64,000 nucleotides of DNA from Enterovibrio sp045679545. GTDB lineage: Bacteria; Pseudomonadota; Gammaproteobacteria; Enterobacterales; Vibrionaceae. The position numbers and the translations under genes were made by a program. Below are positions 33,991-47,445 of this stretch, piece after piece. Position 1 is the stretch's first letter, and the number at the start of each line of letters is the position of its first letter. The notes under the pieces were generated by a model. The model was not told the origin of the DNA and did no database searches. It worked only from the letters and a program-made list of their open reading frames with translations. Location: contig NZ_CP166194.1 in NCBI RefSeq assembly GCF_045679545.1, positions 3,162,001-3,226,000 on the forward strand, given 5' to 3'.

Positions 33991-36900
33991 TTATCCGTTG
34001 AGGTTAGGCCCGAGCCATTTTTCGGCCTCGATCAAATCCCAGCCCTTGCGATCGGCATAGCTATCACGTTGATCCGCTTGGATCTGTGCCACCGCGAAGT
34101 AGCGTGATTCTGGATGGGAGAAATACCAACCTGAAACTGACGCCCCTGGCCACATGGCATAACTCTCGGTCAGCGTCATTCCTGTATTAGTTTCTGCATT
34201 CAACAGATCCCAAATCTGGCCTTTCTCTGTATGCTCAGGACATGCCGCATAACCTGGCGCAGGTCGAATACCTTGATACTTTTCTCGGATCAGTGATTCG
34301 TTGTCCAATGCTTCGTCCGGCGCAAAGCCCCAGATCTCTTTACGCACAGTTTCATGCAGGCATTCAGCAAATGCTTCCGCCAGTCGATCGGACACCGCTT
34401 GAACCAAAATGGCATTGTAATCATCACCTTGCTGTTTGAAGTACTCCGCCAGGTCATACTCACCAATACCACCCGTGACGGCAAAGGCACCTATCCAATC
34501 AGGCTTCCCACTCTCTTTCGGTGCAATAAAGTCGGTCAAACAGTAGTTTGCACCGCGCGGTTTCTTGGTCTGCTGACGTAAATTATGCAGCACGGAAATG
34601 ACCTCAGTTCGAGATTCATCGGCATACACTTCAATATCGTCGTCATTAATGCTATTCGCGGGGAAAATACCACACACACCATTGGCCTTGATGATTCCTT
34701 CCGCCTCGATCCTGTCGATGAGTGCGTTGGCATCATCAAACAATCGACGCGCCTCTTCACCCACTAACTCGTGATCCAAAATGGCTGGGTATTTCCCACT
34801 CAAAGACCACGTCATAAAGAAAGGTGTCCAATCAATATACTGACGAAGTTTAGAAACAGGGAAATCTTTGAATACGTGCACGCCGGATTTAACGGGAGCC
34901 GGCGGTGTGTAGGATTGCCAATCTATTGCCGCTTTGTTCTCACGCGCTTGCGCAAGGGTAACAGGGGCAGTTCTTGGCGTTTTCCTCGAATGCTGATCAC
35001 GAACAATATCGTACTCCTTAGCGAGACGCTCTTCGAAAGCAGGACGAAGTACATCAGACAAGAGTTCAGTACATACTCCCACAGCGCGTGACGCATTCGG
35101 AACGTAAACCACGGACCCATGATAGTTTTGCTCTATCTTCACGGCTGTGTGCGCTTTTGATGTCGTTGCACCGCCAATCAGCAATGGCAGATCAAAACCC
35201 TGACGCTCCATTTCTTTGGCAACATGCACCATTTCATCCAACGATGGCGTAATGAGACCAGACAAACCAATGATGTCGACATTTTCTTCCCGCGCCACTC
35301 TCAAAATCTTCTCAGTCGGCACCATGACGCCAAGATCAATAATTTCATAGTTATTACACTGAAGCACGACACCAACAATGTTCTTTCCAATGTCATGCAC
35401 GTCACCTTTGACGGTCGCCAACAAGATCTTGCCATTGGTATAGTTCGCCTGCTTTTCAGCATTAATGTAGGGTTCTAAATACCCGACAGCTTGCTTCATA
35501 ACACGGGCAGATTTCACGACTTGTGGTAAGAACATTTTTCCCTCACCAAACAAATCACCCACCACGTTCATGCCCGCCATCAATGGACCTTCGATGACCT
35601 CAAGCGGTTTATCAGCATTTGCACGTGCTTCCTCTGTATCCGAGACAATGAACTCAGTAATACCTTTCACCAGTGCATGCTCAAGGCGTTTCTCTACAGC
35701 CCAACTGCGCCACTCAGCGACACTGGCGTCCTCTTGCTCCACACCGCTTTCACGGTATTTATCGGCAATTTCTAACAAGCGTTCGGTAGAATCATCTCGT
35801 CGGTTAAGCACGACATCTTCAACGGCTTCACGCAATTCATCAGACAGATCATCATAGATCGCAAGCTGACCTGCGTTGACAATCCCCATGTCCATACCGT
35901 TTTTGAAACAGTAATAAAGGAACACTGCATGGATGGCTTCACGTACAGGATTGTTGCCGCGAAACGAGAATGAGACGTTAGACACACCACCAGAAACCAT
36001 GGCATGAGGCAGGTTTCGCTTAATATCACTGACAGCTTCAATGAAATCGACTGCGTAGTTGTTGTGTTCTTCAATACCCGTTGCAACGGCAAAGATATTG
36101 GGGTCAAAGATAATGTCTTCTGGAGGGAAGCCAACTTCATCAACCAAGATGTTATAGGCGTTGGTACAAATTTCTATCTTACGCTCACGCGTGTCCGCTT
36201 GTCCTACTTCGTCAAACGCCATCACGATAACGGCAGCACCGTAGCGACGAACAAGTTTCGCCTGCTCAACAAACTTTTCTTTCCCTTCCTTCAAGGAAAT
36301 AGAGTTCACAATGCCTTTACCTTGAATACACTTCAGACCCGCTTCAATCACTTCCCATTTAGAGGAGTCAATCATGATCGGAACGCGAGAAATATCAGGC
36401 TCTGACGCACACAGATTCAAAAAGCGCACCATAGCCGCTTCCGCATCCAGCATGCCTTCATCCATGTTGATATCAATGATCTGCGCGCCGCTTTCAACTT
36501 GCTGAGCTGCCACTTCTAACGCTTCATCGTAGTTTCCTTCGACAATAAGACGTTTAAATTTGGCCGAGCCAGTCACATTGGTTCGTTCGCCCACATTGAG
36601 AAACAATGTGTCTTTCGCGATACTAAGTGGCTCAAGACCAGACAGTCGGCAAGCAACAGGTAAGTCAGGAAGCTGACGAGGTTGGGCATCTTTAGTGGCG
36701 AGATACATCTGGCGAATGTGCTCAGGCGTGGTACCACAACAACCGCCTACCAAGTTCAAAAATCCAGCTTGTGCCCATTCACCAATATGTTCAGCCATTT
36801 CTTCTGGGCTTAAGTCATACTCTCCAAAAGCATTGGGTAGACCCGCATTCGGGTGAGCTGAAACCGCGCATTCAGAAATACGCGAGAGCTCATCAACATA

Positions 36901-37665
36901 CTGACGAAGCTCGTCTGGTCCAAGCGCACAGTTCAGACCAAACGATAGTGGCTTCACATGTCGCAGCGAGTTATAGAACGCTTCGGTGGTTTGCCCTGAT
37001 AATGTTCGACCAGAAGCATCCGTGATCGTGCCGGAAATCATTACGGGCAATATCTCGCCACGCGCTTCAAACACCGTCTCTACTGCAAAAGCACATGCCT
37101 TCGCATTGAGCGTATCAAAAATAGTTTCAATCAGAATAATGTCAGCGCCACCACCCATCAGCGCGTGAGTCGACTCAGCGTAAGCTTCAACTAGCGCATC
37201 AAAAGTGACGTTTCGATAGCCCGGGTCGTTAACATCTGGAGAAATGCTACAAGTTCGGTTTGTTGGCCCAAGAACCCCTGCCACAAAGCGCGGTTTATCA
37301 GGATTCTTTGCTGTCCATTCATCAGCCACTTCGCGAGCAATTTTAGCCGCTTCAAGGTTGATTTCAGCACTGAGCGATTGCATGTCGTAATCGGCCATAG
37401 CAATCGTTGTCGCATTGAAGGTGTTGGTTTCAAGAATATCCGCACCTGCTTCGAGGTACTCAGCGTGTATTTGTTTGATAAGTGAAGGCTGTGTGAGAAC
37501 CAAAAGATCATTGTTGCCTTTTAGATCTGAATGCCAATCGGCAAAGCGCTCTCCACGATAGTCGGGCTCCTCCAGTTTATATCCCTGGATCATCGTGCCC
37601 ATGCCACCATCGATGATTAAAATGCGCTCTGCTAACAGTTTGTCTAGTACGTCCTTACTACTCAC
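33991..37665 (-). CDS. metH: Cobalamin-dependent methionine synthase
   Basis: MetH moves a methyl group from 5-methyltetrahydrofolate to homocysteine through cobalamin. The 1224-residue protein carries all four modules: homocysteine-binding barrel (about 1-330, zinc ligands in GGCCGTTPEH), pterin-binding domain (about 355-620), B12-binding region with DVHDIGKNIVGVVL (His ligand near 755) and the C-terminal S-adenosylmethionine-binding activation domain (from about 900). Length matches E. coli MetH (1227). A perfect met box, AGACGTCT, lies 64 bp upstream of the start. Confidence 0.98.
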   Translation of the reverse strand: MSSKDVLDKLLAERILIIDGGMGTMIQGYKLEEPDYRGERFADWHSDLKGNNDLLVLTQPSLIKQIHAEYLEAGADILETNTFNATTIAMADYDMQSLSAEINLEAAKIAREVADEWTAKNPDKPRFVAGVLGPTNRTCSISPDVNDPGYRNVTFDALVEAYAESTHALMGGGADIILIETIFDTLNAKACAFAVETVFEARGEILPVMISGTITDASGRTLSGQTTEAFYNSLRHVKPLSFGLNCALGPDELRQYVDELSRISECAVSAHPNAGLPNAFGEYDLSPEEMAEHIGEWAQAGFLNLVGGCCGTTPEHIRQMYLATKDAQPRQLPDLPVACRLSGLEPLSIAKDTLFLNVGERTNVTGSAKFKRLIVEGNYDEALEVAAQQVESGAQIIDINMDEGMLDAEAAMVRFLNLCASEPDISRVPIMIDSSKWEVIEAGLKCIQGKGIVNSISLKEGKEKFVEQAKLVRRYGAAVIVMAFDEVGQADTRERKIEICTNAYNILVDEVGFPPEDIIFDPNIFAVATGIEEHNNYAVDFIEAVSDIKRNLPHAMVSGGVSNVSFSFRGNNPVREAIHAVFLYYCFKNGMDMGIVNAGQLAIYDDLSDELREAVEDVVLNRRDDSTERLLEIADKYRESGVEQEDASVAEWRSWAVEKRLEHALVKGITEFIVSDTEEARANADKPLEVIEGPLMAGMNVVGDLFGEGKMFLPQVVKSARVMKQAVGYLEPYINAEKQANYTNGKILLATVKGDVHDIGKNIVGVVLQCNNYEIIDLGVMVPTEKILRVAREENVDIIGLSGLITPSLDEMVHVAKEMERQGFDLPLLIGGATTSKAHTAVKIEQNYHGSVVYVPNASRAVGVCTELLSDVLRPAFEERLAKEYDIVRDQHSRKTPRTAPVTLAQARENKAAIDWQSYTPPAPVKSGVHVFKDFPVSKLRQYIDWTPFFMTWSLSGKYPAILDHELVGEEARRLFDDANALIDRIEAEGIIKANGVCGIFPANSINDDDIEVYADESRTEVISVLHNLRQQTKKPRGANYCLTDFIAPKESGKPDWIGAFAVTGGIGEYDLAEYFKQQGDDYNAILVQAVSDRLAEAFAECLHETVRKEIWGFAPDEALDNESLIREKYQGIRPAPGYAACPEHTEKGQIWDLLNAETNTGMTLTESYAMWPGASVSGWYFSHPESRYFAVAQIQADQRDSYADRKGWDLIEAEKWLGPNLNG

Positions 37666-37720
37666 AGCTACCGATTCCTTCTAGTATTGCTTGCTTCCCG
37701 AATAGTATCACAGACCAATT

Positions 37721-37736
37721 GGAAATCTAGACGTCT
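37721..37736 (-). promoter_or_regulatory. Met box (MetJ operator) upstream of metH
   Basis: AGACGTCT at 37729-37736 is the exact MetJ 8-mer consensus; the adjacent GGAAATCT matches at five of eight bases. MetJ binds tandem boxes with S-adenosylmethionine as corepressor. The divergent antiporter gene might also be affected. Confidence 0.7.
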
Positions 37737-37862
37737 AATTAGATGCGGTTTGGTTGCCATATCGGAAAAGACGCAGATTTGTTGTAGTTTTCTTGCTCAC
37801 ATCGATTTATATTTCGTTACAACTTATTTTAATTTCTCATATTATTCGACACGGGGTCATCC

Positions 37863-39215
37863 ATGACCGTCTACACCACTCTCTGTTTCTTAGCAGCAGC
37901 CGCCATGCTCATCGCCTTTATCAATAGTAAAATAGGGCAAATGCAGACTACCATCGCGATCACCGCAGGCGCTCTGATCCTTTCTTTGGGCATCGTCATT
38001 TCTGGCCACAACAACTGGTTCCATTTAAAAGATTTTGCGGCCAACACATTGAATGAAGTCCACTTTGATGACTTCTTGTTGAAAGGCGTACTCGGTTTTC
38101 TGCTCTTTGCAGGCGGTCTTGGAGTGAAATTACCGAATCTTGAAGATCAGAAGTGGGAAATCACCGTCCTCGCATTAATGGCCACCCTCGTTTCCACCTT
38201 CTTCATTGGTGCGACTACTTGGCTATTCTTCCAATTAATCGGCATTCCATTCTCGTTTATCTATTGCTTGTTGTTTGGCGCACTCATTTCACCAACAGAT
38301 CCTATCGCCGTTTTGGCCATTGTTAAGAAGCTGGACGCCCCAAGGCGTATTTCCACTCAAATTGAGGGGGAGTCGTTATTCAACGACGGGTTTGGTCTGG
38401 TGATTTTCATGACCCTCTTCACCGTGGCTTTCGGCACGGAAACACCGACAGCAATCGGCGTTGTAGAGCTGTTCTTGCATGAGGCCATAGGCGGCATTGT
38501 CTATGGCTTCCTGCTAGGTTTGCTTTTCCACTACCTTATTTGCCATACCGACGACCACTCTATGGAGTTATTGCTGACACTGGGCATTCCAACTGCAGGA
38601 TACGTGTTCGCTAATCTAATAGGCGTTTCGGGGCCTTTAGCCATGGTGGTGGCAGGGATCATGATTGGTAACTGGACTCGTTACATTGGTTTTTCCAAAG
38701 AAAGCGAAGATCATCTCGACCACTTCTGGGAGCTGGTTGATGAATTTCTGAATGGTGTTCTGTTCTTGTTAATTGGTCTTAGTATGCTGACATTCACCTT
38801 CCACAAAGAAGATTGGATCATTATGGCATTTGCTATCCCTGCCGTGCTGATCGCCCGCTATATTAGTGTTCGCCTATGTTATTTAGGCTTTAATCGCTAT
38901 CGAGATTACAACCCTTATTCGGTGCGTATTCTTACTTGGGGCGGGCTTAGAGGGGGCCTTGCGATCGCTATGGCAATGGCTGTACCTGCGGGTTATATGA
39001 TCGTTCCTAACAAGAACATTGATGTACGAGAGATCATTCTTGTTATGACCTATGCCGTCGTCGTATTTTCTATCCTTGTACAAGGTTCAACCATCACCAA
39101 ATTGATAGAGAAAGCTAAAGTGGCAGAACGAGACATGGCGATTCAACCGCGCAGTTATAAGCAAGTTAAACCAGAGCCGGAAACACAAAGAGAGAGAGAA
39201 ACGGCTGAAGAATAG
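37863..39215 (+). CDS. NhaP-type cation/proton antiporter (CPA1 family)
   Basis: A 450-residue membrane protein with 12 or more hydrophobic segments. Its central motifs GALISPTDPIAVLAIVKK and EGESLFNDGFGLVIFM, plus the later TWGGLRGGLAIAMAMAVP, are hallmarks of CPA1 Na+(K+)/H+ exchangers. From memory V. cholerae NhaP1 occupies this locus next to metH. It would exchange alkali cations for protons in pH and ion homeostasis; K+ or Na+ preference is not readable. The tail is hydrophilic (KVKPEPETQRERETAEE-like). Confidence 0.9.
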   Translation: MTVYTTLCFLAAAAMLIAFINSKIGQMQTTIAITAGALILSLGIVISGHNNWFHLKDFAANTLNEVHFDDFLLKGVLGFLLFAGGLGVKLPNLEDQKWEITVLALMATLVSTFFIGATTWLFFQLIGIPFSFIYCLLFGALISPTDPIAVLAIVKKLDAPRRISTQIEGESLFNDGFGLVIFMTLFTVAFGTETPTAIGVVELFLHEAIGGIVYGFLLGLLFHYLICHTDDHSMELLLTLGIPTAGYVFANLIGVSGPLAMVVAGIMIGNWTRYIGFSKESEDHLDHFWELVDEFLNGVLFLLIGLSMLTFTFHKEDWIIMAFAIPAVLIARYISVRLCYLGFNRYRDYNPYSVRILTWGGLRGGLAIAMAMAVPAGYMIVPNKNIDVREIILVMTYAVVVFSILVQGSTITKLIEKAKVAERDMAIQPRSYKQVKPEPETQRERETAEE

Positions 39216-39230
39216 TAGAGCCCAACGAAA

Positions 39231-39257
39231 AGCGGCCTTCATTGAAGGCCGCTATTT
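39231..39257. terminator. Bidirectional terminator between antiporter gene and metA
   Basis: AGCGGCCTTC/GAAGGCCGCT stem, 3-nt loop, then ATTTT on the plus strand and TTTC on the minus strand. Confidence 0.82.
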
Positions 39258-39270
39258 TAATCGTATTGGT

Positions 39271-40218
39271 TTAATCGTCTTTGGTGAATGCTGATTCCGA
39301 GAAGTGGTCAAGATCATACGGCGTTTGTTGGTAAACGCAGTAGTTAAGCCAATTACAGAACAACAAGTGTCCATGACTCCGCCAGCTTACATACGGTTCT
39401 TTAGAAGGATCATCATTGGGGTAGTAGTTAATGGGCACGACAGGCTCCATTCCCTCGCTAACATCTCGAGCATACTCTTGGTGCAAGGTGTGTGAATCGT
39501 ACTCCGGATGTCCCGTCACAAACACATTTCGCTTATCTTTCGTCGCAGCAAGGTAAACACCAGCAGTCTCAGATGTAGCCAAAATATCGAGGTCTGTGTT
39601 ATCGGCGAGATACTCAGGAGAGAAATCGGCATAGCGGGAATGAGGCGCTAGAAAAGAATCGTCAAAACCACGCAATATAGGGTTTTGGATTAACCCCTTA
39701 TTGATACTGTGCCAATAAACACCAGACAATTTATTCTTGCGCGTCTTCTTCGGGAGATTATAAAGAAGCTTCAAACCCGCTTGGGCGGCCCAGCACACAT
39801 ACAATGTTGAAGTCACGTGTTGCTTGGCCCAAGTCATAATATCCTGCAGGTGATCCCAGTAAATTACATCCTCAAACTGGACTAAACCTAGTGGTGCACC
39901 TGTCACAATCAAACCATCAAAGTTACGGTCTCGAATGGATTGAAACTGTCGATAGAAGGTATCCAAATGCTCTGTCGGTGTGTTTTTACTTGGCCTGTCG
40001 TCTATACGAAGTAATTCGACATCCACTTGCAGGGGGCTGTTAGATAGCATCCGCATGAACTGCGTTTCCGTCTCAATCTTTTTAGGCATCAAATTGAGCA
40101 ATAGAACTTTCAGTGGACGTATATTTTGGCTCTCCGCACGCGTTGCTGACATCACAAAGATGTTTTCCTGACGCAAGATACTTGCCGCAGGCAACTGATC
40201 AGGAATTTTAATTGGCAT
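39271..40218 (-). CDS. metA: Homoserine O-succinyltransferase
   Basis: MetA acylates homoserine in the first committed step of methionine synthesis. The 315-residue protein begins MPIKIPDQLPAASILRQENI and has VCWAAQAGLKLLYNLPK around the catalytic Cys (about 142), HSRYADFSPEYL and TGHPEYDSHTL with the catalytic His, as in E. coli MetA (309 residues). Acyl donor (succinyl- or acetyl-CoA) cannot be settled from the family name alone. Three tandem met boxes lie 21 bp upstream. It is downstream of, and codirectional with, the rRNA operon. Confidence 0.96.
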   Translation of the reverse strand: MPIKIPDQLPAASILRQENIFVMSATRAESQNIRPLKVLLLNLMPKKIETETQFMRMLSNSPLQVDVELLRIDDRPSKNTPTEHLDTFYRQFQSIRDRNFDGLIVTGAPLGLVQFEDVIYWDHLQDIMTWAKQHVTSTLYVCWAAQAGLKLLYNLPKKTRKNKLSGVYWHSINKGLIQNPILRGFDDSFLAPHSRYADFSPEYLADNTDLDILATSETAGVYLAATKDKRNVFVTGHPEYDSHTLHQEYARDVSEGMEPVVPINYYPNDDPSKEPYVSWRSHGHLLFCNWLNYCVYQQTPYDLDHFSESAFTKDD

Positions 40219-40238
40219 CTTAAAGCACTCCCTTTTTA

Positions 40239-40262
40239 AGATGTATAGACGTCTAGAATTCC
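40239..40262 (-). promoter_or_regulatory. Tandem met boxes upstream of metA
   Basis: Three adjacent 8-mers: AGATGTAT (6/8), AGACGTCT (8/8, at 40247-40254) and AGAATTCC (5/8) compared with the MetJ consensus AGACGTCT. This is the expected tandem operator. Confidence 0.82.
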
Positions 40263-40335
40263 AATAACCCTATAACATCCCCAATCAGTGTTCAAGCACA
40301 TTTGTGATATAGATCTTTTAATACTAGAAATGAAA

Positions 40336-40363
40336 AAACCCGCAGCGTTTCCGCTACGGGTTT
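40336..40363 (-). terminator. Terminator of the rRNA operon
   Basis: AAACCCG/CGGGTTT outer stem with an AGCG/CGCT inner stem, followed by a T run on the minus strand, just after the last 5S gene. Confidence 0.88.
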
Positions 40364-40370
40364 GAAGAGG

Positions 40371-40487
40371 TATCTGGCAGTGACCTACTCTCGCATGGGG
40401 AGACCCCACACTACCATTGGCGCAGCAACGTTTCACTTCTGAGTTCGGCATGGGATCAGGTGGTACCATTGCGCTATGGCTGCCAGA
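40371..40487 (-). rRNA. 5S ribosomal RNA, distal copy
   Basis: A 117-nt sequence with the conserved 5S core (CCATGCCGAACTCAGAAGTG, GGTAGTGTGGGGTCTCCCCA). Helix I pairs TCTGGCAG with CTGCCAGA. It differs from the proximal copy at about 20 positions, but the terminal helix still pairs completely. Confidence 0.95.
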
Positions 40488-40501
40488 AAAATTTTGAAAG
40501 C

Positions 40502-40577
40502 TGGTGCTGATACCCAGATTCGAACTGGGGACCTCACCCTTACCAAGGGTGCACTCTACCAACTGAGCTATATCAGC
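40502..40577 (-). tRNA. tRNA-Thr (GGT)
   Basis: A 76-nt cloverleaf between two 5S genes: acceptor GCTGATA/TATCAGC, anticodon loop CTTGGTAA (anticodon GGT), T arm GTTCGAATC, encoded CCA. Confidence 0.97.
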
Positions 40578-40678
40578 GAATTTTTCTTAAACAAAGTCTT
40601 ACATATTATTGCTTTGTTTATCTTTTCTTGTGTAGAAAGCATCAAAAGATTCAAAAAATACACAAGAAAAACAATTGA

Positions 40679-40797
40679 AGCCTGGCGATGTCCTACTCTC
40701 ACATGGGGAGACCCCACACTACCATCGGCGCTATTACGTTTCACTACTGAGTTCGGCATGGGATCAGGTGGGTCCATAATGCTATGGTCGCCAAGCA
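40679..40797 (-). rRNA. 5S ribosomal RNA, proximal copy
   Basis: A 5S gene starting TGCTTGGCGACC as in other Vibrionaceae, with helix I CTTGGCGA paired to TCGCCAGG. It lies between 23S and tRNA-Thr. Confidence 0.96.
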
Positions 40798-41045
40798 AAT
40801 TCTGTTGTTGTATCCCGCTTGTCAGGCTTCACTCTGGCTGCATTGCCTGCCTCCTTCACTCGGTCATGTACAGTCGTACACTTCCTCGCTCAGCTCGTGG
40901 GCGGCTTTGCCAGAATAAACCCTGCCTACGCTATCTCTATGGATAACGGCAAGATACTAAATCTGAAGAAAATCTGACTAGCCTATCTCTCAATACACAT
41001 TCAATGTTCTTATCTGAGTCCGCTAAAACCCCTTGGGTGTTGTAT
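40798..41045 (-). other. 23S-5S spacer with possible small repeat element
   Basis: The spacer is 248 bp. Its part from about 40810 to 40945 is GC-richer and has short dyads (TGTACAGTCGTACA at 40866-40879). It may be a small inserted repeat; no coding potential is seen. Confidence 0.35.
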
Positions 41046-43936
<2,891 letters not shown>

Positions 43937-44256
43937 ATACAACCCCAAGAGGTTTCTTTTTGACTTCACTTTTATAAAGTGAAAACAAAAGGCGTATGGC
44001 AAACAACCAAGGTTGTTCCTAAGAACATGCTCAACTTACGTTGAACGGTTTTTCGCCGGACTCAAATATGTTCATTCTTCTCTAGGAGAAGAATGAAACC
44101 AAGAACACTTGAATGTGTTTGGTGTTAATTCCGAAGAATTAACGTTTTGAGAACTTTTGTTTCGTTACCTCTCGGGTAGAGAGATAAGAAACAGATTTCA
44201 ATTTAATCCCTCTTTTTTCAAAGAAGAAGTAAATCTACTAGTCAGCTTTCCAGATT

Positions 44257-44268
44257 TTTAAAGAGCAT
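44257..44268 (-). promoter_or_regulatory. BoxA antitermination site upstream of 23S
   Basis: TGCTCTTTAAAA on the minus strand matches the rRNA BoxA that binds NusB/S10. It lies in the tRNA-23S spacer (43937-44390), which otherwise shows no gene. Confidence 0.75.
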
Positions 44269-44390
44269 GTGTTTCTCCTCTCAAACAGAGAGTGGAACCA
44301 CTTTCTAATGATTTTCGACGCAAAGATACGCACCCGATAACAAAACTTGTTTATTGGGCCTGCGATTCCGTGCAGAAAATTCTTAGAGAG

Positions 44391-44466
44391 TGGTGGGCGA
44401 TACCGGGCTCGAACCAGTGACCCCCTCCTTGTAAGGGAGGTGCTCTCCCAACTGAGCTAATCGCCC
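44391..44466 (-). tRNA. tRNA-Val (TAC)
   Basis: A 76-nt cloverleaf in the 16S-23S spacer: acceptor GGGCGAT, anticodon loop CTTACAA (anticodon TAC), GGTTCGAGCC T arm, encoded CCA. Confidence 0.97.
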
Positions 44467-44496
44467 ACGATAGTTTTAATTCCCTCATGGAGAGAA

Positions 44497-44572
44497 TGGT
44501 GGGTCGTGTAGGATTCGAACCTACGACCAATTGATTAAAAGTCAACTGCTCTACCAACTGAGCTAACGACCC
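44497..44572 (-). tRNA. tRNA-Lys (TTT)
   Basis: A 76-nt cloverleaf: acceptor GGGTCGT/ACGACCC, anticodon loop CTTTTAA (anticodon TTT), encoded CCA. Confidence 0.97.
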
Positions 44573-44573
44573 G

Positions 44574-44649
44574 TGGCGTCCCATAGGGGAGTCGAACCCC
44601 TGTTACCGCCGTGAAAGGGCGGTGTCCTAGGCCTCTAGACGAATGGGAC
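44574..44649 (-). tRNA. tRNA-Glu (TTC)
   Basis: A 76-nt cloverleaf: acceptor GTCCCAT/ATGGGAC, anticodon loop CTTTCAC (anticodon TTC), encoded CCA. It is the first spacer tRNA after 16S. Confidence 0.97.
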
Positions 44650-44739
44650 ACTTTGCTTGTTTGGCATTTGGGATGCCAAACCACTCTTTACTTTTTCAAC
44701 CTATACAATTTGTGTGAGCACTTGCATCAATAGTATCGT

Positions 44740-46284
<1,545 letters not shown>

Positions 46285-46569
46285 GAATTTTGTTGTCACT
46301 CGAAAGTGACGCTCAATGAATACTGAATTACTTTTTTGCCCTAAGGCAAATCTGCATTGACTGTGTTTCTTATTGGTTTCCACTTTTGAAAAAGTGAAAT
46401 CAAAACAGCTCAAGGCTGATTTCCAATTCGATTGGGTCACTCAGTTCATTGATAAATCTTATGCCTATCAAGTACGAGTGCCCACACAGATTGTATAGGT
46501 CAAATTGTTAAAGAACGTTGACTGTAGAAGCGACTCCGTGGAGGCGTCTTCTCACCGTCAGGGCTGCGA
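46285..46569 (-). other. 16S leader of the rRNA operon
   Basis: The transcribed leader between the proximal promoter and 16S. It contains BoxA-like CGTTCTTTAACA (46506-46517, minus strand) for antitermination and sequences that flank 16S for RNase III processing. Confidence 0.7.
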
Positions 46570-46597
46570 ATTCTACGCTGCCAGGCGATGAAGTCAA
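46570..46597 (-). promoter_or_regulatory. rrn promoter, proximal
   Basis: Minus-strand -35 TTGACT (46592-46597), 16-bp spacer, -10 TAGAAT (46570-46575). Confidence 0.82.
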
Positions 46598-46704
46598 GAA
46601 GAAATTTTGAGATTTTTCAACGTTGCTTTCGCAACCTTCAAAACGTCTTGTTGACTCCCTTCAACCGCGATAAGCACTGGGCTTTTCCGTTGAAGCAGGC
46701 GGGC

Positions 46705-46732
46705 ATTCTACTGATTGAGTCGTTAACGTCAA
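46705..46732 (-). promoter_or_regulatory. rrn promoter, middle
   Basis: Minus-strand -35 TTGACG (46727-46732), 16-bp spacer, -10 TAGAAT (46705-46710), followed by a GC-rich GCCCGCC discriminator typical of stringently controlled promoters. Confidence 0.82.
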
Positions 46733-46824
46733 GCGTTTATTTTCAATCAATTTTGAAGCCGTTTCGCCGTACCGAGTGGGCTGTTTGTTCCGTGTGGAGC
46801 AGGTCGCCGTGTCAGTGAGGTCGC

Positions 46825-46852
46825 ATTATAGGGAGCGATTGAATCTTGGCAA
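46825..46852 (-). promoter_or_regulatory. rrn promoter, distal
   Basis: Minus-strand -35 TTGCCA (46847-46852), 16-bp spacer, -10 TATAAT (46825-46830), GCGACC discriminator. An AT-rich tract directly upstream (46853-46875) could act as an UP element. Confidence 0.82.
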
Positions 46853-47445
46853 GATTTTTTTGTGGTTTTTGATGAAAATATGCTTTTTAGCGTCCAATCT
46901 AAACGAAACGCCTATTTTCACACATTTTACACACAAGTCACTCACAGCACCCTGTGCATAACTATCAATGAAGAGTACAACACCTTTTATATAGATGTGT
47001 GCGTATATGCGAGTATTTACGCCGTAAAGCTCAGACCTTCATTGTTAATACTGCACGTATACACATGACTTGTTATACGAGAAATTGGCGCAATGAAGTA
47101 AGAAAGGCTATCTGTACACAGTGGTGGACATAACTGCTCAGTGATTATCGACAAATTGTACGCAGAGGTTGAGATAGAAGTAGAAGTAGAAGTAGAAGTA
47201 GAAGTAGAAGTAGAAGTAGAAGTAGAAGTAGAAGTAGAAGTAGAAGTAGAAGTAGAAGTAGAAGTAGAAGTAGAAGTAGAAGTAGAAGTAGAAGTAGAAG
47301 TAGAAGTAGAAGTAGAAGTAGAAAAGTATCGAATGGGCTTTATATTAGGTCAAGTGTGCGACGATAGGTCGAGCAAATATATATGATATATGTTTGTAAG
47401 CGAGAACTCGGATGACAAATGCTGGCAAAATGGCTTTGAAAAAAT
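46853..47445. other. Gap between rrn promoters and rplQ terminator
   Basis: It holds the AT-rich upstream sequence of the rrn promoters and the hexanucleotide microsatellite at 47175-47323. The open frame at 47141-47386 is the repeat read as Glu-Val and has no recognisable protein around it. Confidence 0.6.
47175..47323. repeat. Hexanucleotide microsatellite (TAGAAG), about 24.8 copies
   Basis: Twenty-four perfect tandem TAGAAG units plus a final TAGAA, without a single interruption. It lies about 320 bp upstream of the distal rrn promoter and 120 bp from the rplQ terminator. Confidence 0.97.

Noticed and set aside
47175..47323. Possible CRISPR array
   Set aside because: The unit is six bases with no spacers, so it is a microsatellite.
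47141..47386. 81-codon frame encoding a Glu-Val repeat
   Set aside because: It is simply the hexanucleotide repeat read in one frame, with short unrelated ends.
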